Origin: PALSA-1355 sp041499515 | Lineage (GTDB): Bacteria > Planctomycetota > Planctomycetia > Pirellulales > PALSA-1355 | Reading direction: 5' to 3' | Length of the DNA stretch: 13,795 nt | Assembly: GCA_041499515.1 (NCBI GenBank) | Contig: JBGQKM010000161.1 | Span: 1-13,795 of the forward strand | Shown: positions 1 through 6,935 of the stretch, piece by piece | How the letters are laid out: every line of letters begins with the position of its first letter | How positions within the stretch are numbered: position 1 is the stretch's first letter | Notes under the pieces: generated by a model | Database searches by the model: none | The model's input: only the letters and a program-made list of their open reading frames with translations | Told to the model about the DNA's origin: nothing | Made by a program: the position numbers and the translations under genes

Positions 1-365
1 AGCGCGTCGAAGTCGATCGCCGTGCCGTCGGCCTTGCTCAGCGGTTTGCGCAGGGCCGCGGGATGCTCGGGATCGGAGATCACTTCCAACCGCCATGAGT
101 CGCGCGTCAGCCCAACTTCGCGTTTCTTTTCGATCGGCAGCGCGTGCGGCAGCGGCCTGCCCCGCGAGACATCTTGAAATTTATCGGGCAGCGTCAGGTA
201 GGATTCGAGCTTTTCCAGGGCCTCGGCCAATTCCGGCGCGGTCGATTCGCCGCGGGCCGAGTGTGCCCTCAAGCCAATCAGGGCCGCGGTGCCGACTCCG
301 AGCTTCATGAAGTAGCGGCGCGTCAGGTCTTCATGCTGGCGCAGGAATCGCGAGAGCTCGTGCAT
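1..365 (-). CDS. Tat-exported molybdopterin-dependent oxidoreductase, sulfite-oxidase-like (N-terminal part, cut by window edge)
   Basis: Only the first 121 codons are present; the gene runs off the left edge. The start at 365 is preceded by GAGG at 6-base spacing. Residues 15-21 read TRRYFMK, a close match to the twin-arginine consensus (R16, R17), followed by a hydrophobic stretch (VGTAALIGL) and a likely cleavage region near AHSARG. This indicates folded export across the membrane, as is usual for cofactor-loaded enzymes. The mature start, with LTRDSWRLEVISDPEHPA followed by a KADGT segment, resembles from memory planctomycete proteins annotated as molybdopterin-dependent (sulfite-oxidase-like) oxidoreductases. 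The cofactor-binding core and its key cysteine lie outside the window, so neither cofactor nor substrate can be confirmed. Export by Tat is fairly sure; the enzyme class is a moderate call. Confidence 0.6.
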   Translation of the reverse strand, partial: MHELSRFLRQHEDLTRRYFMKLGVGTAALIGLRAHSARGESTAPELAEALEKLESYLTLPDKFQDVSRGRPLPHALPIEKKREVGLTRDSWRLEVISDPEHPAALRKPLSKADGTAIDFDA

Positions 366-738
366 GACGTGCCTCGAAACAAGAAGGACTCGGCGCTGTG
401 GTGCGGCAGCCGCGCTGGTGGCAGACGCTGTCCGGTGCACTATATCCTGCCGGCAACCGAGCTTCAACGACAGCCGACCGAAGCGGACTGCCCCAAACGT
501 ACGAGCTGCAACGTGGCCCGGCCGGGCCCGACGCGTTTCAGCAGCGGGAAAATCGCGTTGGCGACTTTGCACGTCTGGACAAAACTTGTGGTGCGGTGCG
601 CGGCTAAGCCGCAATCGGTGGTGAAAACGCGGTTTGCAGGGGCTGGGGTCGCGTTTTGTCCGCTGACGACTTACTCCAGAAGTCGGCCCCATGACGCCGA
701 CCGAGATTGCGCCTTCGTAGCCGGCGCGATTTTTAGCG
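366..738. other. intergenic stretch, no gene supported
   Basis: These 373 bases separate two minus-strand genes. They hold the promoter at 439-467 and a short perfect hairpin, GCGGC-TAA-GCCGC, at 600-612 with no T-run on either side. Just after the GH130 stop there is a weak GCGCC/GGCGC pairing, also without a T-tract, so no intrinsic terminator is called. The open frames crossing the stretch have no ribosome binding site or recognisable product. Confidence 0.5.
439..467 (-). promoter_or_regulatory. sigma70-like promoter for the Tat-exported oxidoreductase
   Basis: On the minus strand a TTGAAG -35 box (462-467) and a TATAGT -10 box (439-444) are separated by exactly 17 bases. Transcription would begin near 432 and leave a leader of about 67 bases before the start codon at 365. 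Both boxes are good matches to the housekeeping consensus. No operator-like repeat overlaps them. Confidence 0.5.
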
Positions 739-2184
739 CTACTGCATTTTCGAGAGCACCGTATCGAGCGAGACGGTGGCAAACGTGCTGGCGTAGTCCG
801 ACATGGCGTAGGGAATGATCAAGGTGCCGTTGTGCAGCAGGCCCCCGCAACTGTACACGACGTTGGGTACGTACCCTTGTCGCTCCGCCTCGTTGGGCGT
901 CAGCAGGGGCTCGGCCATGCGGCCGATGACCTTGGCGGGATCATTCCGGTCGAGCAGAAAGGCCCCCATGCAGTATTTCCGCATCGGGCCGACGCCGTGG
1001 CTGAGCACCAGCCAGCCGGCATCCGTTTCGATCGGCGAACCGCAGTTGCCGATCTGCACGAATTCCCAGGAATAGGTCGGCTTGAGCAGCAATTCCTTGG
1101 TGTACCAAAAGTGCAGCATGTCGGAATACATCAAGTAGATGTTCTCGCCGTCTTGTCGCGAGAGCATGGCGTAGAGTCCGTTGATCTTTCGCGGAAACAG
1201 GGCCAACCCCTTGTTCTTGACCTCGGGACCATTGAGCGTCGAGATCTTGAACTGCAAAAAGTCTTCCGTTTCCAATAATTGGGGCAAGACGACCTTTCCG
1301 TCGAACGCCGTATAGGTCGCATAGTACACGACGCGGCCATCCTCTTCGCTGAACCGCACGAAGCGGGCATCCTCGACGCCGTTGATTTCGCTGGGTGAGT
1401 AGGGAAAGATGATGCGTTCCGACAGGTCTTGCTGAGACAGGTAGAAGATCTCGTAGTTCGATTTGGCCAGCGCCACGACCGCCCGCGACAAGGGCTCCCA
1501 CTCTTGCTGGCGGGGACGATTCTGGCGCAAGACCGCGCGGATGCGGTCCTGAAGCTGGTCCAACGCGAACGACTCGTCGAGGCCTGACATCACTTGCTCG
1601 ACGAACCCATTGGACAATCCGAGTTCGAACAATTTGCGAAGAAAGAGCGTTTTTTCATAAAGCGCATTGGGCACGCTGTCCGGCGCGGTTACGAATTTGG
1701 ACGGCTCATCGAGCACGATTTGACAGTGCTGGTCGATCGTGCCCGAGCGGAAAGTGATCGACGAGATGTGTCCCTCTCCCGTGGCTCGCAGGCTCAGCAC
1801 GAACCGCCGCGAGCCGGCCGGCAAACCCGATTGCGTGGGATGCCAAACCATCGACGGATTGAACAGGGCCGCCGACTCCAGGGCATACTCCTGGGTGAAG
1901 TAGGCGCCGATCAGCGTCCGGCGACCCTCGCTGACCGGCTCATCGGTCAACAGATGCTTCTTGACGTGCTCGAATCGCTGCAAGAAGAATTGCGTGAGCC
2001 GCACGTGCCTGCCATGAAACTCGCGAAGCACCGCCGAGAGCAGCAACTCGACCTCGTCGTCCGATAGCGCCATGACGCGGGCGATGATCTTCAGCGCGCG
2101 CTGGGGATCGGCCGGCTCAAACGGTCGGAATAACACCCGAGAGTTATTCGGCCTGAGAAAGATGTTCGTTCGCTGCACGTTCAT
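739..2184 (-). CDS. GH130 family glycosidase/phosphorylase with long N-terminal extension
   Basis: A 481-residue member of glycoside hydrolase family 130, whose five-bladed propeller enzymes cleave beta-mannosidic linkages by phosphorolysis or hydrolysis. Family signatures visible are FNPSMV (108-113), GVEDAR (269-274, with the Asp expected to be the proton donor), GNCGSPIETDAGWLVLSHGV (379-398), GAFLLDRNDP (407-416) and VPNVVY (439-444). Residues 1-105 precede the usual family start and look helical and charged, and about 60 residues around 165-225 are also helix-like; the compact paralogue at 5006-6082 lacks both. Start choice: a TTG at 2203-2205 opens the frame seven codons earlier, but the ATG at 2184 has GAGG upstream at roughly 9-base spacing. 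There is no signal peptide, so it is probably cytoplasmic. It lies 207 bases downstream of the GT4 gene and has its own promoter. The family is sure; substrate, and phosphorylase versus hydrolase, are open. Confidence 0.88.
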   Translation of the reverse strand: MNVQRTNIFLRPNNSRVLFRPFEPADPQRALKIIARVMALSDDEVELLLSAVLREFHGRHVRLTQFFLQRFEHVKKHLLTDEPVSEGRRTLIGAYFTQEYALESAALFNPSMVWHPTQSGLPAGSRRFVLSLRATGEGHISSITFRSGTIDQHCQIVLDEPSKFVTAPDSVPNALYEKTLFLRKLFELGLSNGFVEQVMSGLDESFALDQLQDRIRAVLRQNRPRQQEWEPLSRAVVALAKSNYEIFYLSQQDLSERIIFPYSPSEINGVEDARFVRFSEEDGRVVYYATYTAFDGKVVLPQLLETEDFLQFKISTLNGPEVKNKGLALFPRKINGLYAMLSRQDGENIYLMYSDMLHFWYTKELLLKPTYSWEFVQIGNCGSPIETDAGWLVLSHGVGPMRKYCMGAFLLDRNDPAKVIGRMAEPLLTPNEAERQGYVPNVVYSCGGLLHNGTLIIPYAMSDYASTFATVSLDTVLSKMQ

Positions 2185-2252
2185 CGGAAACGACCTCGCC
2201 AGCAAGCAAGGTCAAACCCTGCCAGAGACCCGCGGCATATTGCGAATCGATG

Positions 2253-2282
2253 CGTATAACCCCGATGGGCGCAACGTGTCAA
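2253..2282 (-). promoter_or_regulatory. sigma70-like promoter for the downstream GH130 gene
   Basis: On the minus strand a perfect TTGACA -35 box (2277-2282) is followed after 17 bases by TTATAC (2254-2259), or after 18 bases by TATACG (2253-2258). The predicted leader is about 60 bases to the ATG at 2184. This suggests the last gene of the GH130/GT4 group can be transcribed separately from the GT4 gene. Confidence 0.5.
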
Positions 2283-2391
2283 TTCCAATTGCCCTGATGG
2301 TGATTCGACTTCGCGTGGAACGGCGGCCCCGGAGGTCCGGGCGAGCCCGTGATCGATCGATGACAGCGTGGACTCTCACGCGAAACCGGCG

Positions 2392-4743
2392 CTAAGGTTT
2401 GGAAAGGCCGCCCCCGACGCTGGTTAGCTGGCTGCTGGGAACCAATCCGTCGATCGATTGTTCGCCCTGGCTGGCCGTACGGAAGGCCACCAGCGAGTGA
2501 TCCAGCAGTCGGATCTCGGCCAATGCCGTGAGAAACGCCAGCGTCGATTCGGCGCCTTGGTTCTGGTTCAAGCGGTCTTCGTGCAGGCCGTCGCAACAGC
2601 CGCCGCTGGCCGGATCGTACAGCGGCAGTCCCAGATCGTTGCGCCCCAAAAACCATTCAAAGGCCAGATGCGCATGCTCGACCCAAAACTCGTCGTCCGT
2701 GGCGCGGTAGGCCTCGATGCAGGCCGAGACCATCGCCTGGGCCTCGATCGGCTGCTGGTCGAACTCGGCCCGCGGCTCACCGCGGCGCCAGAAGCCGTTG
2801 CAACCGATCGGCCGGAAGTGGCCGCGTGGGGCGGTCTGCACCTCGGCCAGCCAACGCAAGATCCGCAGGCCCAGCTCCAGGACTTTCATGTTGCTGGTCC
2901 AGCGGCCGCTGAGTATCAGGGCGTGCGGTAAGCGCGCGTTTTCATAGGCCACAACCTCCTCGAACCACGGCCAATCGTCGGTGGCCACGCGCTCGAACTG
3001 ATCGACCAGCTTGGCCGTGAGCACGTCGCGCGCCTGGTGGATTTGCCGGTCTCCGGTGAGCCGCCGCAGGTATTCGTGGACGCCCAACAGCGCCGTGGCC
3101 CAGGCCCGCGGCGAAGTGGTTTCCAACACGGCGGCCATCGAGCGCTCGAAGTGCGGCACGGCCCAGTGTTGCAAGCTCCGCAGCTCCGAGCGGCCGATGC
3201 ACGTTCCCAGCGCCCAAATCGCCCGGCCCAAGCTGTCGTCGGAACCCGGTATATCGAGCCACCGCCTGTCGAACCCCAGGAAGTTCCGGAAGCGGCCCGT
3301 TTCCATGACCAGGGCGTAATCGAGGAACGCCGCGTAGGTGTGTATCAAACGCCGCAGTTCAGGCGTATCGTGGCCCAACTCCTCCAAAAGCACGGTCAAC
3401 ACCAGCGCCCGCGCATTGTCGTCGGTGCAGTAGCCTTCCTGGAATCTGGGAATGGTGTAGCACGCATGCTGCAGCAGTCCCGTCAAATCGGTCATCAGCA
3501 ACAAATGATCCAGTTGCACCCGCGGCAGTTCGCGCGACCGCTGATCGAGCGTGCGCACCTGCAGCGGCCGTCGCGGCCGATCGAGCAGGCTGCGTCGTGC
3601 CTGTTGGAAGGCGTCGACGTACTGGTGCGCGACATTGGTCCAGATCATTTCCCGGCCGAGCAGATAGGCCCGCTTGCGCATCACGTGCCGCCGCGGCTCG
3701 TCGCGCAGCAGCTCGATCACGGCTTCGGCCAGGGCGCCGGCATTGGCGAACGGCACCAATACGCCCCGTCCGTCGGCCAGCAGTTCCTCGGCGTGCCAGT
3801 AGGGAGTCGAAACCACCGCTTTGCCGCAGCCGAACGCATAGGCCAGCGTGCCGGACGTAATTTGGGCCGGATTCAAATAGGGCGTGATGTAGAGGTCCGA
3901 GGCCCCGATGAACTCCATCAACTCGTGCGACTCGACGAACCGGTTGTAGAAAATGACGTGCTTCTTGACCCCCAGATCCTGGGCCATCCGCTCCAGGCCG
4001 AGGCGATAGGCTTCGCCTTGCTCGCGAATCAGGTGCGGATGCGTGGCCCCCAACACGATATACACGAAATCGGGAAACTCCCGCACGATCGCCGGCAGGG
4101 CCTGCAGCACGTATTCGATCCCCTTGCTGGGAGACAACAGCCCGAAGGTCAACGCCACGAACTTGCCTTCGACACCGAACTGGTCTTTGTAAAAGCTCGG
4201 ATCGACAAACGGAATGTCGGGAATGCCGTGCGCGATCAGATCGATCTTTTGCTCGGGCACGTCGTAGACCTCGCGCAACAGCGTTTTGCCACGCTCGGCC
4301 ATCACGACGATGCGCGCGGACAACTCGGCAATTCTCTTGAGCACGCGCCGCTGATCCGATGTCGGCTCGCGCAGGACGGTGTGCAATGTCGTCACGACGG
4401 GGACCCGCACGTCTCGCAACAAGGCCAGAATATGGCTGCCGGCGGGCCCGCCGTAGATGCCATATTCGTGCTGCAGGCAAACGACGTCGACGTTGCTGAA
4501 GTTGAGAAAGTCGGCGGCACGGTGATACGAGTCGAGGTCTTGCTCGGCGAATTCGAACCGCACCTCGGGCGGATAATCGTAGCCGCCGTCGATGTCGTTG
4601 ACCGGCACGACAATGCACTCGGTTTCCGGAAACTGGCTGGCCACGGCGTTTCGCAAGTTCGCAGTGAACGTCGAAATCCCGCACGTGCGCGGCACATAAT
4701 TTGCCACAAACGCGATTTTCCGCAAGTCAGTATTACGAATCAT
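2392..4743 (-). CDS. GT4 glycosyltransferase fused to a C-terminal helical (alpha/alpha-toroid-like) domain
   Basis: 783 residues. Residues 1-385 are a GT-B fold, family 4 retaining glycosyltransferase: an N-terminal strand and loop (KIAFVANYVPRTCGISTF, 9-26), QHEYGIYGG (91-99), GLLSPSKGIEYV (201-212), and the donor-binding segment TSGTLAYAFGCGKAVVSTPY (296-315) followed by WHAEELL with its glutamates. Residues of about 405-750 form an all-helical domain with repeated acidic and aromatic motifs: GYCTDDNARAL (437-447), DDSLGRAIWALG (502-513), WPWFEE (591-596), YENARLPHALI (600-610), FDQQPIEAQAMV (661-672) and NQNQGAESTLAFL (726-738). This resembles glycan-active (alpha/alpha)6 barrels, but its activity is unknown to me. 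The ATG at 4743 follows GGAGG at 5-base spacing, preferable to the start ten codons upstream. No signal peptide, so probably cytoplasmic. It is flanked on both sides by GH130 genes. The donor sugar (GDP-mannose, UDP-glucose or other) cannot be read from the sequence. Confidence 0.85.
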   Translation of the reverse strand: MIRNTDLRKIAFVANYVPRTCGISTFTANLRNAVASQFPETECIVVPVNDIDGGYDYPPEVRFEFAEQDLDSYHRAADFLNFSNVDVVCLQHEYGIYGGPAGSHILALLRDVRVPVVTTLHTVLREPTSDQRRVLKRIAELSARIVVMAERGKTLLREVYDVPEQKIDLIAHGIPDIPFVDPSFYKDQFGVEGKFVALTFGLLSPSKGIEYVLQALPAIVREFPDFVYIVLGATHPHLIREQGEAYRLGLERMAQDLGVKKHVIFYNRFVESHELMEFIGASDLYITPYLNPAQITSGTLAYAFGCGKAVVSTPYWHAEELLADGRGVLVPFANAGALAEAVIELLRDEPRRHVMRKRAYLLGREMIWTNVAHQYVDAFQQARRSLLDRPRRPLQVRTLDQRSRELPRVQLDHLLLMTDLTGLLQHACYTIPRFQEGYCTDDNARALVLTVLLEELGHDTPELRRLIHTYAAFLDYALVMETGRFRNFLGFDRRWLDIPGSDDSLGRAIWALGTCIGRSELRSLQHWAVPHFERSMAAVLETTSPRAWATALLGVHEYLRRLTGDRQIHQARDVLTAKLVDQFERVATDDWPWFEEVVAYENARLPHALILSGRWTSNMKVLELGLRILRWLAEVQTAPRGHFRPIGCNGFWRRGEPRAEFDQQPIEAQAMVSACIEAYRATDDEFWVEHAHLAFEWFLGRNDLGLPLYDPASGGCCDGLHEDRLNQNQGAESTLAFLTALAEIRLLDHSLVAFRTASQGEQSIDGLVPSSQLTSVGGGLSKP

Positions 4744-5005
4744 ACTCGCCTCCTGCGGTAGCCCTTGGGGCAATGCTTACTGGTTTCAAAACTGCGGGGA
4801 CTGCCCACCGTTGCGCTATTCCTCGCAGCAAGTCGACAAGTCACCTTTCAAGCGTTCGTGTGATCGTCAAACACGCGTAGCAGAACGCCATTATTCACAA
4901 ATCTTATTCTAACGCACGAAATCCGTGAACATAAGTACCCTTATCGTGCCACGTTCGCGCGCAGAACACCGAGTATCGGCTGTATTCGGCGTGCCCTGCG
5001 GCCTG

Positions 5006-6082
5006 CTAACTCGGCGCGGGCCAAGGCGCGAGGGACTTCAGGATTTCGGCGCTTGAGACTTCGACCACGGCCGTGCTGGTGTCGGCCGCTCCATAGTAAA
5101 GCAACAGTGTATCGCCGCTCTCGACAAGGCCCGTGGGGAAGATGACGTTGGGCACGAAGCCCTTCCGCTCGAATTCGGTGTCCGGCGCCAGCAGCGGTTC
5201 GCGACTGCGCGCTACGATGCGCGAAGGGTCATGCGCATCCAACAGCGCCGCGCCGGCGCAGTAGTCGGCCACTTCGCTGGCGTAGGCCGGACGTCGGTTG
5301 CCGTGGTAGATGGCCAGCCAGCCGGCCTCCAGACGCACCGGAGGGGGCCCGGGGCCGATCCGATTCGACTCCCAGTCGAACTGTCCGCCCAACAAACGCA
5401 CGTGCCGTCCCCAGTGCCGCATGTCGGGCGAATATGCCAGCCAAATCTCCGGCGGCGAAAAGCGCGCCCCGCCGCTCGGTCGGTGCAACGCCGCGAACTG
5501 GTCCTGGATCGTCTCGGGAAACAAGACGACGTCTTTGTTCTCCGGACAAAAAATAATGCCATGACGCTCGAACGTGCAAAAATCCCGGGTCGATGCCAGG
5601 GCCGTGGCCACGCCGTGGCGCGACACCGCGACGTACGTGATGTAGAACATCTGGCCGATCGCCGTGATCCGCGGATCTTCGATGCCAAATTCCTCCCACG
5701 GCGTCTCCGGCCATAAGCCCGCCTCGTCCAGGCGGTCGATCGCATGGCCATCGTGGCTGCGGACCACGCGCAGATGCGACAAAGAAGTCAGCCGGCTGCG
5801 ACCGTCGACGTGCGAGCGCACAACCCGCGGGTCGGAGGTGTCGAAATCCTTCGCAAGCGGACAATCGACGACGACCTGCCGAAGTTCGGCGTCATAACGC
5901 GGAAGATAGAGCCGGTCTCTCTGCCGCGCACTCGGCCGCTCCGCGACCCGCACCAGCAATATAATGTCGCGTCCCAAGCGCGTCGCGCCGGGATTGAATG
6001 CCCCGATGACCTCGAAATCCTCGCGCGACGCTCTCAAATCCTCGGGCAGCAAGACAACCTGGTTGAACCCTCGCGTCAACAT
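5006..6082 (-). CDS. GH130 family glycosidase/phosphorylase (compact form)
   Basis: A 358-residue GH130 enzyme, a usual length for the family. Motifs in order: EDFEVIGAFNPGATRLG (21-37), the FxPGA turn typical of the N-terminus; GIEDPRI (133-139), with D136 the expected catalytic acid; GPGPPPVRLEAGWLAIYHGN (243-262); AGAALLDAHDPSRIVAR (276-292); FVPNVIFPTG (309-318); and LYYGAAD (328-334). Known members act on beta-1,4- or beta-1,2-mannosides, often as phosphorylases yielding alpha-mannose 1-phosphate. The open frame extends upstream to 6253, but family alignment begins near MLTRGFNQVV, so the ATG at 6082 is preferred. Its ribosome binding site is weak. An upstream ATG at 6139 has GGAG only three bases before it and would add 19 non-family residues. 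It is the first gene of the GH130/GT4 group. No signal peptide seen. Confidence 0.88.
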   Translation of the reverse strand: MLTRGFNQVVLLPEDLRASREDFEVIGAFNPGATRLGRDIILLVRVAERPSARQRDRLYLPRYDAELRQVVVDCPLAKDFDTSDPRVVRSHVDGRSRLTSLSHLRVVRSHDGHAIDRLDEAGLWPETPWEEFGIEDPRITAIGQMFYITYVAVSRHGVATALASTRDFCTFERHGIIFCPENKDVVLFPETIQDQFAALHRPSGGARFSPPEIWLAYSPDMRHWGRHVRLLGGQFDWESNRIGPGPPPVRLEAGWLAIYHGNRRPAYASEVADYCAGAALLDAHDPSRIVARSREPLLAPDTEFERKGFVPNVIFPTGLVESGDTLLLYYGAADTSTAVVEVSSAEILKSLAPWPAPS

Positions 6083-6123
6083 GGCGCTTGATCTCGAAAA
6101 GACAAAATTCCCGGCGCAGCCAC

Positions 6124-6152
6124 AGTATACGGCCCGCATGATCTCCAAGGTA
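6124..6152 (-). promoter_or_regulatory. possible promoter of the compact GH130 gene
   Basis: A good -10 box, TATACT, reads on the minus strand at 6124-6129 and would place the transcript start about 35 bases before the ATG at 6082. The hexamer 17 bases upstream (TACCTT) is a poor -35 box, so this is weak unless an activator assists. If real, it would exclude the longer starts at 6139 and 6253. Confidence 0.25.
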
Positions 6153-6164
6153 GCAGCCCGGTAG

Positions 6165-6176
6165 GTCAGGCCTGAC
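6165..6176. repeat. 12-bp perfect palindrome upstream of the compact GH130 gene
   Basis: GTCAGGCCTGAC is perfectly self-complementary over 12 bases and does not extend outward. It lies about 35 bases upstream of the candidate -10 box, in the gap between the divergent GH130 and acetyltransferase genes. It could be an operator half-site pair for a dimeric regulator, or chance in GC-rich DNA. Confidence 0.3.
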
Positions 6177-6255
6177 GATTTGTTGTGGCGTTTGATTGAG
6201 AAAAAGGGAACATCAGATATTGACACGCAAGCAGGTTTTTTTCCGGCCTGCATTT

Positions 6256-6286
6256 TTGTCGTTCTTGGACTACTGCCTGATAGAAT
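6256..6286 (+). promoter_or_regulatory. possible promoter of the GNAT acetyltransferase gene
   Basis: TTGTCG (6256-6261) and TAGAAT (6281-6286) match the -35 and -10 boxes at four and five of six positions, but the spacer of 19 bases is longer than ideal. Transcription would start near 6293, leaving a leader of about 83 bases. Confidence 0.25.
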
Positions 6287-6375
6287 GGTCTTGGTGATGA
6301 GGATCCAGAGGGCTTGTCAAATATCTGAGGTCCCCTTCTTCTGTCCCGATGAGTAGATGAGGAGATACGTGTGCA

Positions 6376-6756
6376 ATGCCAATCACATATCAAGCCGGCG
6401 ACGACTCGCTGACGGCCGATGAGTTTATGGACCTGTTCTCGCAGGTGTGGCAGAGAAAGCCCGACCTTGATCGAGTTGGCTACGCGTTACGAAGCACAAT
6501 TAATATTTCCGCACGTGATTCCGGTCGTCTGGTCGCCTGCGTGCGCGTTTTGACCGATGGCTATTTTGCCGCGGTTGTGACCGAAGTGTTGGTGCACCCT
6601 GACTTTCGGAACCAGGGAGTTTCTCAACGTCTGATGGAGCTTGCTTACGAGTGTTCCCCAACAAGTATTATGTTCGGAGCGCAGCGCACCCCGGACGAGT
6701 TGATGAATGGAATTGGTTGGCAACAAGGGCCGAATATCTACTTTAAACGCAAATAG
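6376..6756 (+). CDS. GNAT family N-acetyltransferase (small, lower GC)
   Basis: 126 residues. GNAT enzymes transfer an acetyl group from acetyl-CoA to an amine. The core is visible: strand VVTEVLVHP (67-75) leading into the acetyl-CoA pyrophosphate loop RNQGVS (78-83, matching R/Q-x-x-G-x-G/A with Ser in the last position) and helix QRLMELAYE. The C-terminus, GIGWQQGPNIYFKRK, fits the final GNAT strand. The protein is a little shorter than the usual 140-170 residues. The ATG at 6376 is preceded by AGGAG, but at about 11 bases, a long spacing; an in-frame stop at 6358 limits alternatives. Base composition is clearly less GC-rich than the neighbours, and the gene stands alone between unrelated units, which hints at recent acquisition. 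The substrate cannot be inferred. Confidence 0.75.
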   Translation: MPITYQAGDDSLTADEFMDLFSQVWQRKPDLDRVGYALRSTINISARDSGRLVACVRVLTDGYFAAVVTEVLVHPDFRNQGVSQRLMELAYECSPTSIMFGAQRTPDELMNGIGWQQGPNIYFKRK

Positions 6757-6935
6757 CCAAGTTAGTTATGGGATGGCCCGGAAAGGCCGCAGAACCGAAA
6801 TTGTAGAATCCAGGCTGTGGCGGGCGAGGATTGACCCGATACGCCCTGGTGGAGCCAACCGACCGGTTGCTTTCGTGGCCGGTGCGTGAAACGATAGAGG
6901 GACTCGTCGGGCGTCTTGGGTTCTTGGGAGATGGC

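Noticed and set aside
144..818. 224-codon open frame on the plus strand crossing the left intergenic region
   Set aside because: It overlaps the ends of two well-supported minus-strand genes, has low-complexity Arg/Ala-rich sequence and shows no family resemblance.
3037..4761. 574-codon open frame on the plus strand, antisense to the GT4 gene
   Set aside because: Its composition (many Arg, Gln, His, Gly; no motif) is that of a GC-rich reverse-strand shadow, while the opposite strand carries clear glycosyltransferase motifs.
4906..4935. TAGAAT -10-like box on the minus strand in the gap before the GT4 gene
   Set aside because: The hexamer 17 bases upstream (TTATGT) matches the -35 consensus at only two positions, and the predicted leader of about 155 bases is long.
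6220..6225. Perfect TTGACA on the plus strand upstream of the acetyltransferase
   Set aside because: The position 17 bases downstream reads CCGGCC, so there is no usable -10 box.
6231..6257. Hairpin GCAGG/CCTGC with a following T-run, terminator-like on the plus strand
   Set aside because: The stem is only five pairs with an 11-base loop, and no plus-strand gene ends upstream. It would sit before, not after, the acetyltransferase.
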